Assembly: GCA_002729725.1 (NCBI GenBank)
Contig: PBYS01000125.1
Location: 1 to 64,000, forward strand
Reading direction: 5' to 3'
Source of the DNA: Puniceicoccaceae bacterium
GTDB taxonomy: Bacteria > Verrucomicrobiota > Verrucomicrobiia > Opitutales > Coraliomargaritaceae
Length of the DNA: 64,000 nt
Shown here: positions 57,016 through 64,000 of the stretch, piece after piece
Layout of the letters: each line of letters begins with the position of its first letter
Position numbering within the stretch: the first letter of the stretch is position 1
Program-made: the position numbers and the translations under genes
Notes under the pieces: generated by a model
Seen by the model: the letters and a program-made list of their open reading frames with translations, nothing else
What the model was told of the DNA's origin: nothing
The model's database searches: none

Positions 57016-58305
57016 CTAATTTTCGATCACTTCTATTCGTATGAAAGCTTGATCGGACGCTGTAACAGCTTGGCTGCGGCGGTAGATGAGGGTTTCGGTG
57101 CCGTCTCCGTTGTCGCTGGGCGTGGGGGAGGCGTCGACGATGCCGCTAGAGTCGCTTGGCCAGTTGTTGAGATCACTACTGGTTTGCGGTAGGTAGCTGA
57201 TTCCTGTCAGGCCTGTGGGGCGGGTGAGGCTGAGTTCGAGATATTGGTTGCCGTTTTCTTCGACTAGTGTCGAGTGGGGGAGGATGCTGGTGTCGTTGAC
57301 ATTGGGATCGCCGCCGAGGGCGTATTCCAATAATTGGCTGATGCCGTCACCGTCGGTGTCGGCGTCGTTGTCGGCATCGGCATTGTAGAGGCTGTGATCG
57401 GTCTTCCATCCGGAGAGCGTGTTGAGGTCGGGGATTGCGGCCTCGATTTCGGAAGCGTAGCTGCTGATGCGGACGAAGAAGTTGCTGTCTTGCTCTGAGG
57501 AACCGAAGGTAGAGCTGCCATCCGTTGTGACTAAGGTGGCGATGCCTGCGAGGCGCCAAATGCCGTCGTTTTCGACGAAGATGCCTGATCCGGAGTCGTG
57601 CACTGCGAGTCCGGCTTCGTCGGTGCCGGCGTCGCTGTCTAAATCAATACTTAAGCCGGTATAGCTATAATCATAGTCGTCGAGGCCACTGATGGCTGGC
57701 GTGGAATCTATCCGGTTGGTGCCCCATCGCTTGGAGTAGGTGTTGGCCCAGGTCCACGTTTGATCGTCTCCTTCGACGAAGCCGCTGCCGTTTTCGGAGC
57801 TTCCTCGGCCCCAGCCGACCAGAGTGCCCGTGACCTCTGTGGAAATTAAGTTGAAGGGAGGGCGTCCTCCGCTGAAGCCTGAGCTTACATCGTCGCCGGC
57901 GTCACTGCTGTGTAGTTCGATTTCGGTGATGCCGGGATCTTCGATTAATTTAAAGAGTTTGAGGTCTACATCATCGAAAGTGATCGGTGTGAATGCGGTA
58001 TCGCGTGCCCAGAAGGTGCTGCCATCGAAGGTGACGTGGCTGTTGGTCGAGACGTGCCTTGCAGTGAGCATGTATTTGCCGCGTATACGAACGGCGCTGC
58101 CGTTTCGACTGCTGCCGCTTGAGTTGCAGACGGAGGCGACGGCATCGAAAATGGCTTCGCGCTCGCTGTCGGGAGCACTGAGATTTTCCGAGTTGAGACC
58201 GCTGTAGAGTATCAGTGCATGTAGGGGCGCGGTGGTGAGACAGCTGATGGCTAGTTGGGCTAGTAGGGGCAGGCCGCGGAGACCGAATGTTGGGAGCTTT
58301 TGCAT
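57016..58305 (-). CDS. Secreted trypsin-like protein with calcium-repeat C terminus
   Basis: A 429-residue exported protein (signal peptide 1-31, …TTAPLHALILYSG). The S1-like core has the His motif GKYMLTARHV, an Asp candidate in DDVDLKLFKL, and the nucleophile context HDSGSGIFV, which differs from the usual GDSGGP. Catalysis is plausible but not certain. A DADNDADTDGDGISQLLEYALGG segment (about residues 310-335) is the thrombospondin-3-like, calcium-binding module common at the end of secreted Verrucomicrobiota proteins. A small beta domain follows. The start at 58305 is chosen for the signal peptide. Confidence 0.75.
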   Translation of the reverse strand: MQKLPTFGLRGLPLLAQLAISCLTTAPLHALILYSGLNSENLSAPDSEREAIFDAVASVCNSSGSSRNGSAVRIRGKYMLTARHVSTNSHVTFDGSTFWARDTAFTPITFDDVDLKLFKLIEDPGITEIELHSSDAGDDVSSGFSGGRPPFNLISTEVTGTLVGWGRGSSENGSGFVEGDDQTWTWANTYSKRWGTNRIDSTPAISGLDDYDYSYTGLSIDLDSDAGTDEAGLAVHDSGSGIFVENDGIWRLAGIATLVTTDGSSTFGSSEQDSNFFVRISSYASEIEAAIPDLNTLSGWKTDHSLYNADADNDADTDGDGISQLLEYALGGDPNVNDTSILPHSTLVEENGNQYLELSLTRPTGLTGISYLPQTSSDLNNWPSDSSGIVDASPTPSDNGDGTETLIYRRSQAVTASDQAFIRIEVIEN

Positions 58306-58363
58306 TTTTGATCGATAATATGACTGTAGTTCTAATCGGCAACAGCTTATGAGTGAATCCTTT

Positions 58364-58401
58364 GTAAAATAAAACAGCCCGATTCGTGGGAATCGGGCTG
58401 T
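58364..58401 (-). terminator. Terminator of the YugP-type metallopeptidase gene
   Basis: A perfect 12-bp stem, ACAGCCCGATTC (58374-58385) and its complement (58390-58401), with a 4-base loop. On the minus strand it continues as TTTTATTTTAC. It lies 36 bp after the metallopeptidase stop. Confidence 0.85.
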
Positions 58402-58436
58402 GTCTAAACGGAGCGAGGCGGTGCTTCTATCGGGGC

Positions 58437-59102
58437 TTATCTGCGCGAGGCAAGCAAGTAGAGTAGCCATCCGAGGCTGCTGACAAATGCGGCTACGTAG
58501 GTGTAGGCGGCCGCGTCGAGTGTCTTGTTGACCCCCACCAGTTCGTCTTGGTCAACGATGCCGAGGCCGACGAGTTGCGCTTTGGCCCGCTTGCTGGCGT
58601 CGAATTCAACTGGCAGCGTAACAAGTTGAAAGACCGTCAACACAATGTAGATCGCAATGCCTAGGTTGATGAAGAGCGGGCTGTGAAATAAGAAGAAGCC
58701 GCCAAACATGGCAATCGGGAGCATTTGCGAGGCAAAGTTGGTGATCGGCACCAGCGACATGCGCAGGTTGAGCGGTGCGTATTCCTGCTTGTGTTGAATG
58801 GCGTGGCCGGCTTCGTGCGCGGCCACACCCAGCGCAGCAAGGCTGTGGCCGTTGTAGTTGTCTTGGCTGAGCGCCAGGCGCTTGTTGGTCGGGTCGTAGT
58901 GATCCGTGAGCGTGCCGTGGCATGCGACGATTTCGACATCGTGGATGCCTGCGCTGGCCATGACCGCTTGAGCCGCTTCGCGTCCGGTGATACGGCCGCG
59001 GGAGGGAACCTGGCTATATTTGCCGTAGGCGCTTTTAACTTTCATTTGAGCCCATAGGCCGATGGCCATGGGGATCAGTATATATATTATGAGTGGTGGC
59101 AT
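58437..59102 (-). CDS. Neutral zinc metallopeptidase, YugP family
   Basis: A 221-residue integral membrane protein of the Zn_peptidase_2 (YugP) family. The zinc-binding HEAGH is in LGVAAHEAGHAIQHKQEY (about residue 95-100), preceded by the family block YDPTNKRLALSQDNYNGHS. Four or five membrane helices include the N-terminal PLIIYILIPMAIGLW and a C-terminal pair. The ATG at 59102 gives the normal start; the frame opens 19 codons earlier without similarity. The physiological substrate is unknown. It is followed by a terminator. Confidence 0.88.
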   Translation of the reverse strand: MPPLIIYILIPMAIGLWAQMKVKSAYGKYSQVPSRGRITGREAAQAVMASAGIHDVEIVACHGTLTDHYDPTNKRLALSQDNYNGHSLAALGVAAHEAGHAIQHKQEYAPLNLRMSLVPITNFASQMLPIAMFGGFFLFHSPLFINLGIAIYIVLTVFQLVTLPVEFDASKRAKAQLVGLGIVDQDELVGVNKTLDAAAYTYVAAFVSSLGWLLYLLASRR

Positions 59103-59281
59103 GGTAGTTGTCTTTCTTTTTGGAACCTCAATAGCAATCTCAGTTCCATGGATTCTCAAGTATTGATGAGCGATTTTGTTGAGGCGGAGAATTAAAAAGA
59201 GAATTTATCGGGAATAGTTTTTGATTCCCTGTCATCTTACAAACCGAATCCAATATACGAACCATTATTAGAGATTACATT

Positions 59282-59731
59282 ATGAGAAAAATACTGACCA
59301 CAGCGCTTTTCGCACTCCTGGGCCTGCAAGCATCGCTAAGTGCGGGCGAGGGCTGGATGACAGACTTTAAGGCTGCAAAAGCGAAAGCAGTTGCTGAGAA
59401 CAAGCCGATGCTCCTCGATTTCACTGGCTCTGACTGGTGTCCTCCGTGCATGATGATGGATAAGGAGATTTTCAGTCAGGAAGCCTTTATGGACTATGCT
59501 GAAGATCGCCTAGTTCTGGTGAAATTGGATTTTCCGCGTCAAAAGGAGCAATCGAGCGAATTGAGAAGGCAAAATCAGACCTTGGCCCAAGCATATCGAA
59601 TCGAAGGGTTTCCGACGATTATGGTTTTGTCTCCTGAGGGGGAGTTGCTTGAGCGAACCACTGGCTATCGCAGAGGAGGTGCTGAGAAATATGTGGACTA
59701 CATTGAGCAGATCTTAGCTTCGGTGGAGTAG
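59282..59731 (+). CDS. Exported thioredoxin-family protein
   Basis: A 149-residue periplasmic protein with signal peptide (residues 1-21, …LGLQASLSAG) and a thioredoxin_7-like fold. The active site is SDWCPPCMMMDKEIF with the redox pair WCPPC, and the cis-Pro loop is IEGFPTIMVL. Proteins of this type reduce or oxidise disulphides or act in cytochrome maturation. The CPPC pair is less common than CGPC and suggests a reducing role. It stands alone, with a terminator 36 bp after the stop. Confidence 0.85.
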   Translation: MRKILTTALFALLGLQASLSAGEGWMTDFKAAKAKAVAENKPMLLDFTGSDWCPPCMMMDKEIFSQEAFMDYAEDRLVLVKLDFPRQKEQSSELRRQNQTLAQAYRIEGFPTIMVLSPEGELLERTTGYRRGGAEKYVDYIEQILASVE

Positions 59732-59767
59732 TTCGCTGCCTAGCTTCGCTTAATTTATGAATTTTGA

Positions 59768-59799
59768 ATCGCGCAGTCTTCGGGCTGCGCGATTTTTTT
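59768..59799 (+). terminator. Rho-independent terminator after the thioredoxin-like gene
   Basis: ATCGCGCAG (59768-59776) pairs with CTGCGCGAT (59785-59793) around TCTTCGGG and runs into seven T. It separates the thioredoxin-like gene from the rplY cluster. Confidence 0.92.
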
Positions 59800-59984
59800 G
59801 ACCATTTTAAAAGAGGCTACGAGGTGTTAGGGCTGGCTTTATGTGTGTGGCGAAAAGTCAAATTTACGCTTGATATCGAAAAATCCACAAAGTTAGGGTT
59901 GCTTTTCGTTTTCTCTCTTTTACTCTGCGCGGTTTTCTCAGATTCAAGCCGTTTCCCAATACAGCATTTTCAACAGATTTAGAC

Positions 59985-60626
59985 ATGCAACAGTACACAC
60001 TTAATATTACCAATCGTGAAGGCACCGGTCGCGGTGTTGCTCGCCGCCTGCGTGCGGAGGGCCGAATTCCTGCCTCTTTGTATGGTCAGGGCAATGCTCG
60101 TTCGATCTCCGTTTCTGCGGTTGATTTTCGCACGCTGAACCGTGAAATCGGCGGTGGTGCGGCTCTCGTCGAGCTGACTGATGAAAAGGGTGAGTCTGCG
60201 CTTTGCTTGGTGCAAGATGTGCAATACCATGCAGTTAAGAGCACTGTCGACCATATCGACTTCCAAGAAGTTGAGCGTGGCCATGCGTTCACAACTAAGA
60301 TTCCTGTGCACTTGACTGGTGAAGATGACTGTGTCGGTGTTCGTAAAGGTGGTGGCATTATTGACCACAAGTCGCACGAAGTTGAAATCCGTTGCCGTCC
60401 TTCCAAGCTTCCTGATCACGTCAATGCCGACGTAACGAATCTCGAAATCGGTGAAGCAATCCACATTTCCGACCTTCCTGTTCTTGAGGATGTCGAGTAT
60501 CTCGGTGAGCCCGCTCAAGTGGTCGTATCCTGCCAAGCACCTACAGTCGCTGCTGAGGCCGACGACGCAGTTGCTGCGGACGAAGTGCCTGCCACTAAGG
60601 TTAGCGACGCAGACGCTGCGGAGTAA
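59985..60626 (+). CDS. rplY: 50S ribosomal protein L25 (Ctc/TL5 form)
   Basis: A 213-residue 5S-rRNA-binding ribosomal protein. The N-terminal L25 domain (1-95) contains GTGRGVARRLRAEGRIPASLYG and HIDFQEVERG; the C-terminal TL5/Ctc domain (about 100-190) contains VRKGGGIIDH and IHISDLPV. An acidic Ala/Asp-rich tail ends the protein. It opens a cluster rplY-pth-rpsF-ssb-rplI-dnaB, and the pairing with pth is common in bacteria. Confidence 0.93.
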   Translation: MQQYTLNITNREGTGRGVARRLRAEGRIPASLYGQGNARSISVSAVDFRTLNREIGGGAALVELTDEKGESALCLVQDVQYHAVKSTVDHIDFQEVERGHAFTTKIPVHLTGEDDCVGVRKGGGIIDHKSHEVEIRCRPSKLPDHVNADVTNLEIGEAIHISDLPVLEDVEYLGEPAQVVVSCQAPTVAAEADDAVAADEVPATKVSDADAAE

Positions 60627-60686
60627 TTCTTTTATCTTATTAACCGGGTGAGCTGTCTGGCTTGCCCGTAACTGTTCTTTTACAAA

Positions 60687-61292
60687 ATGTCCATCGCGGT
60701 CATTGCTGGTCTGGGAAATCCGGGCACTAAATACCGCAACACCCGGCACAACATAGGTTTCGACCTTGTTGACCTGTTAGCTGCAAAGTACGGTGCTACG
60801 TGGAAACATGAAGCCCGCTTTGAGGCTGAAGTCGCAGTTGTCGTGCATCAGGGGCGCAAGCTCATGTTGCTCAAGCCGCAGACTTTCATGAATGCCAGCG
60901 GGCGCTCGCTTGGTGCAGCTTTGCGCTATCGCAAGCTGCCTGCGGAGGCGATGCTCGTTATTTACGACGATTTGACCTTGGAGCTGGCGCGCACGAAGCT
61001 CAGCGTTAACGGGAGTGCTGGCGGTCACAACGGTATTTCGGATCTGTTGACGCAGGTCGGGCCTGGCTTTGCACGTTATCGTGTCGGGATCGGTACCAAG
61101 CCGCATAAAGCGATGGACCTCGCAGATTATGTCCTGAGTCAGTTTTCTAAGGACGAACAAACCATTTTGGCAGATCGCGCTTCAATCTATCTGGATCAGA
61201 TACACCTGATCTTGAACGAGGGGCTCGCAGCTGCCATGAACATCATCAACCAACGCAAAGCAATATCGCATGAGCGCAACGACCAAAAATAA
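60687..61292 (+). CDS. pth: Peptidyl-tRNA hydrolase
   Basis: Releases tRNA from prematurely terminated peptidyl-tRNA. The 201-residue protein has the catalytic His in GLGNPGTKYRNTRHNIGFD (H21), FMNASGRSL, and the GSAGGHNGI block. The 3' end overlaps rpsF by 23 bp, implying coupled translation with the ribosomal genes downstream. Confidence 0.95.
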   Translation: MSIAVIAGLGNPGTKYRNTRHNIGFDLVDLLAAKYGATWKHEARFEAEVAVVVHQGRKLMLLKPQTFMNASGRSLGAALRYRKLPAEAMLVIYDDLTLELARTKLSVNGSAGGHNGISDLLTQVGPGFARYRVGIGTKPHKAMDLADYVLSQFSKDEQTILADRASIYLDQIHLILNEGLAAAMNIINQRKAISHERNDQK

Positions 61293-61569
61293 CTACAAAG
61301 CCACTTTCATCCTCGACCTACGCGAATCAGAAGACGATTCCGCTAAGGTGATGGCTGATCTTAACGAAATCTTGAAGTCCATCGGGGCTGAGCCTTCTGA
61401 AAGCGAAGACCTCGGTATGCGTGAGTTTGCACGTGCTGCAGACCGTCGCTACACTCAAGGGCATTACATCGAGATTTATTTCGCAGCTTCTGGCGAAGTT
61501 CCTGCCACTCTTAACGAAAAGTTGAAGCTCGATAAGCGCGTTAATCGTATCTTTACTCAGTCTGTCTAA
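61270..61569 (+). CDS. rpsF: 30S ribosomal protein S6
   Basis: A 99-residue ribosomal protein of the platform region. Recognisable blocks are KATFILDLRESEDD at the N terminus, ADRRYTQGHYIEIYFAA in the middle and DKRVNRIFTQSV at the end. It starts within pth and is followed 21 bp later by ssb, the standard rpsF-ssb neighbourhood, but rpsR, usually between ssb and rplI, is absent here. Confidence 0.92.
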   Translation: MSATTKNNYKATFILDLRESEDDSAKVMADLNEILKSIGAEPSESEDLGMREFARAADRRYTQGHYIEIYFAASGEVPATLNEKLKLDKRVNRIFTQSV

Positions 61570-61590
61570 TTCTTCTTTTCGTCAATTTAC

Positions 61591-62082
61591 ATGGCCTCAT
61601 TTAACAAAGTTATTTTGATGGGAAACCTGACACGCGATCCGGAAACTCGCGTGACGGTCAATGGGTTGACGATTTGCAAGCTAGGCTTAGCTGTTTCTCG
61701 GGTATTTTCCACTAAGGATGGCGAGCGACGTGAAGAGACCACATTCGTGGATATCGACGCATTTGGCAAACAGGCCGAAGTCATCACTAAGTATTTTCGT
61801 AAAGGGAAGCCTATCCTAGTCGAAGGGCGCTTAAAGCTGGATCAGTGGGAAACCAATGAAGGGCAAAAGCGTAGCAAGCTCGGTGTCGTGTTGGAAAATT
61901 TCCAATTCGTCGGCGGTCGCGATGATAACGACTCGAGCGGTGGCTCCGGAAGTGGGGGCAGCGCTGCCAGCTCTGGTGGTTATGAGCAAAGCTCTCCGCC
62001 TAAGCGTGAGTCTAAGCCCACCGCCAGTCAGGACGACTTTTCTGCTGAAGGGGACACCCTTGACGAAGACGTTCCTTTCTAG
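61591..62082 (+). CDS. ssb: Single-stranded DNA-binding protein
   Basis: A 163-residue replication and repair protein. The OB fold (about 1-108) has SFNKVILMGNLTRDPETRVT, TTFVDIDAFGKQAE and KPILVEGRLKLDQWE. A Gly/Ser-rich linker and the conserved acidic tip DEDVPF follow; the tip recruits partner proteins. Its TAG stop is the first unit of an 11-bp tandem triplication. Confidence 0.97.
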   Translation: MASFNKVILMGNLTRDPETRVTVNGLTICKLGLAVSRVFSTKDGERREETTFVDIDAFGKQAEVITKYFRKGKPILVEGRLKLDQWETNEGQKRSKLGVVLENFQFVGGRDDNDSSGGSGSGGSAASSGGYEQSSPPKRESKPTASQDDFSAEGDTLDEDVPF

Positions 62083-62110
62083 CTCTCCTCTAGCTCTCCT
62101 CTAGCTCTAG
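62079..62110. repeat. 11-bp tandem triplication across the ssb stop codon
   Basis: The unit CTAGCTCTCCT begins at 62079 and 62090, with a third partial copy (CTAGCTCTAG) at 62101. The first unit includes the ssb TAG. It parallels the 13-bp triplication at the fabF stop. Confidence 0.88.
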
Positions 62111-62209
62111 TGCCTCGCATTTAGGCTTTTCTTAGCACCTCAGCGATTTAGTGGCAATACGCCGCAATTTCTCTTACTCATTTAATCACACATTTAATCA
62201 AGACGTATC

Positions 62210-62713
62210 ATGGCCAACAATCAGGTTCTCCTCCTACAACCCATCTCTGGACTCGGCGCCGAAGGCGACACAGTCACCGTAAAAGCAGGCTACGCCCGCA
62301 ATTTTCTGCTTCCTCGCAAGTTAGCTTTGCCGATCACGCAAGCGAACAAGAAGCATGTTGAGTCATTGCTCAAGGCACGCGAAGCACGCGAGCAAAAGGA
62401 ATTCGAAGATGCACGCACATTGAGCGAACGCGTCGAGAAGACCAGCATTGCGATCGCTGTGAAGACAGGTGAGGGCGGTAAGATGTTTGGCGCTGTCACT
62501 GCCAACGATTTGCTTGGCCGCCTAAAAGAAGAGGGTATCGAGCTCAGCAAGAAGCAATTACAACTCGCTGCGCCGATCAAGGAACTTGGTTCGCACACAG
62601 CTGCTGTTAAGTTGCACGCTGACATCGAGACAGAGCTCAAGTTTGAAGTCGTCTCTGAGAATCCGATCGAAGACGGTGCGGATGCTGAAGACGCCGCTGA
62701 AGACGACGAGTAA
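62210..62713 (+). CDS. rplI: 50S ribosomal protein L9
   Basis: A 167-residue ribosomal protein. The N-terminal domain shows VLLLQPISGLGAEGDTVTVK and GYARNFLLPRKLALP, the L9 signature. A long connecting helix (about 42-75) and C-terminal domain (GKMFGAVTANDLLGRL) follow, with an acidic Asp/Glu/Ala tail (about 150-167) beyond the usual ~150-residue length. It lies between ssb and dnaB. Confidence 0.95.
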   Translation: MANNQVLLLQPISGLGAEGDTVTVKAGYARNFLLPRKLALPITQANKKHVESLLKAREAREQKEFEDARTLSERVEKTSIAIAVKTGEGGKMFGAVTANDLLGRLKEEGIELSKKQLQLAAPIKELGSHTAAVKLHADIETELKFEVVSENPIEDGADAEDAAEDDE

Positions 62714-62750
62714 TTAGCAGGCACTTGTCGTATAGACAAATTCCAATACG

Positions 62751-64000
62751 ATGCCGCCTGATTCTAACTCTAAGTTTGATCGTAATCGCTCGGATCGAAA
62801 CTTTAAGGGGAAGCGCAAGTCATTGTCTAAGGACGATGCCGTGCGCGTGCCGCCTCACAGTATCGAAGCCGAGGAGGGGCTGATCGCTGCCTGTCTGCTG
62901 GACGGTGGCCGCGAGATCTTGACCGAATGTATCGAGTCCAAGATTGCTCCTGAGTTTTTTTACAAGACAGCGCACGAAGAGCTCTTTCGTGCGCTGCTTG
63001 CGCTTTATGCGACCGGGGACCCGATCGATGAGATCCTCCTGCTCGACTATTTGCGCAAAAATGGCCTCGAAGAAGAGGTCGGTGGTATCGCCACCATTTA
63101 TGCGATCCAAGATCGTATCGAAACGGCAGCTCACGCGCGCTATTTCGCGAAGATCGTGCATGAGAAATATCTCTTGCGCCGCTTGATTCGAACCTCACGC
63201 GAGGCGATCGAGGCCTGCTATGAGCAGCAGGATGACATGACGACCTTCGTGGAGAAGATCGAGCAAGACATTTTTGAAATCAGTCGCGACCGCATTACAG
63301 ACGCGGCAATCCCCATCCGTCAGTCGCTCGACGAGGCCGTTGCCGATATTCACGCGCTGTTAAATGGGCGCGATGATGCCGATGGCGTACTTTCCGGCTT
63401 CCGTGATCTCGATGGAATGACTTATGGTTTCCACCCCGGGCAGATGATCGTGCTCGCTGCGCGTCCTTCTGTCGGTAAGACCAGTTTGGCCATGAACTTT
63501 GCCGAGCACGCGATGATTCCTGATGGAGGTCGCAAACCCGCTGGCGTTATTGTATTTAGTTTGGAAATGACGGCTGCGCAGCTTGCGATGCGTTTGATTT
63601 GCAGCCGTGCGCGCGTGGATATGAAGCGCATTCGTGACCGGGTGATTTCCAAGCAAGACTCTGCCGATATCGCTACTACCGTGAAGGAGCTGAAAGAGGC
63701 TCCACTCTGGATCGACGACGGCTCGACCTCCACCATTCTTGATATTCGCGCCAAGGCGCGTCGTTTGCATACAAAGAATCCGCTGGGCCTAGTCGTGGTT
63801 GATTACCTGCAGCTAATTAAAGGCACTGATAGTCGTATGCAGCGTGAGCAGCAGATTGCTGATATTTCGCGCGGAATGAAGGGCATGGCCAAAGAGCTGA
63901 ATGTGCCCGTAGTTGTTTTGAGTCAGCTGAATCGTGAGTCGGAAAAAGAAAATCGTGCCCCACGTCTGTCTGACTTGCGTGAGTCTGGTTCGATCGAGCA
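62751..64000 (+). CDS. dnaB: Replicative DNA helicase DnaB (3' end beyond the window)
   Basis: A hexameric helicase that unwinds DNA at the fork. The first ~416 residues are present. A basic N-terminal extension (about 1-33) precedes the primase-interacting domain ([20 protein letters not shown]). The RecA-like domain has Walker [12 protein letters not shown], Walker [10 protein letters not shown], and [14 protein letters not shown] near the cut. The frame is open to base 64000. The start at 62751 is 37 bp after rplI; a later start at the VPPHSIEAE region is possible but not required. Confidence 0.95.
   Translation, partial: MPPDSNSKFDRNRSDRNFKGKRKSLSKDDAVRVPPHSIEAEEGLIAACLLDGGREILTECIESKIAPEFFYKTAHEELFRALLALYATGDPIDEILLLDYLRKNGLEEEVGGIATIYAIQDRIETAAHARYFAKIVHEKYLLRRLIRTSREAIEACYEQQDDMTTFVEKIEQDIFEISRDRITDAAIPIRQSLDEAVADIHALLNGRDDADGVLSGFRDLDGMTYGFHPGQMIVLAARPSVGKTSLAMNFAEHAMIPDGGRKPAGVIVFSLEMTAAQLAMRLICSRARVDMKRIRDRVISKQDSADIATTVKELKEAPLWIDDGSTSTILDIRAKARRLHTKNPLGLVVVDYLQLIKGTDSRMQREQQIADISRGMKGMAKELNVPVVVLSQLNRESEKENRAPRLSDLRESGSIE

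Overview
Organism and overall character. The window is bacterial chromosome, moderately GC-rich, and most consistent with Verrucomicrobiota, probably class Opitutae (Coraliomargarita-like). This is an inference from several things seen: a C-terminal LLEYALGGDP-type calcium-repeat module on a secreted protease, many genes without an obvious Shine-Dalgarno sequence, a 7TMR-DISM sensor kinase, a filamentous-haemagglutinin-type exoprotein built from MBG repeats, and the mix of housekeeping genes. No rRNA operon, complete prophage, IS element or CRISPR array was seen. There is one tRNA (Pro, GGG).

Layout. 0.6-3.2 kb: two PilT-type pilus retraction ATPases. 3.3-7.8 kb: folB-folK, a small Rdx-type CxxC protein, a SMUG1-type uracil-DNA glycosylase, a nitronate-monooxygenase-like flavoenzyme and an MDR enoyl reductase/quinone oxidoreductase. 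7.8-8.5 kb: a deletion scar joining the 3' halves of an AraC regulator and a divergent L-rhamnose isomerase. 8.5-22.6 kb: a three-gene signalling operon (7TMR-DISM kinase, membrane protein with a degenerate LytM/M23 domain, NarL-type regulator) divergent from a two-partner secretion operon (2726-residue TpsA with about 18 MBG repeats, then TpsB). Between tpsA and tpsB lies a (ACT)n microsatellite that reads as a 23-codon leader peptide with 17 consecutive tyrosines, ending one base before the tpsB start. This is the most striking object in the window. 22.6-24.4 kb: a decayed CPA2 antiporter pseudogene. 24.5-29.4 kb: SH3-domain protein, rluB, then fabG-acpP-fabF-plsY for fatty acid and phospholipid synthesis. 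29.5-34.2 kb: pflB-pflA and an OFA-type transporter, a formate-producing fermentation unit. 34.5-47.1 kb: typA, LEA-14-like lipoprotein, ygfZ, HU, leuCD, a Pmp3-like gene interrupted by TAA, exbB/exbD, DUF4126 protein, menA, a zinc-ribbon protein and a hybrid histidine kinase.

Accessory region, 47.2-56.9 kb. This holds a Mu-type portal fragment, a DUF6883/DUF4926 pair that looks like a toxin-antitoxin module, and a five-gene type I restriction-modification operon (hsdR, AlbA_2 protein, hsdM, hsdS, second AlbA_2/GHKL protein). It stops at the 3' end of tRNA-Pro, a common integration site. One of the two AlbA_2 proteins appears to have lost its ATP-binding core by in-frame deletion.

Right end, 57-64 kb: secreted trypsin-like protein, YugP-type membrane metallopeptidase, thioredoxin-like protein, then the translation/replication cluster rplY-pth-rpsF-ssb-rplI-dnaB (dnaB runs off the end).

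A recurring theme is short tandem repeats in spacers. Arrays with a strict 7-bp period lie in the pflB-pflA, leuC-leuD and AlbA_2-hsdM spacers and in the left intergenic region. Thirteen- and eleven-bp triplications begin at the fabF and ssb stop codons. All calls come from reading the sequence by eye; no database search or folding program was run.
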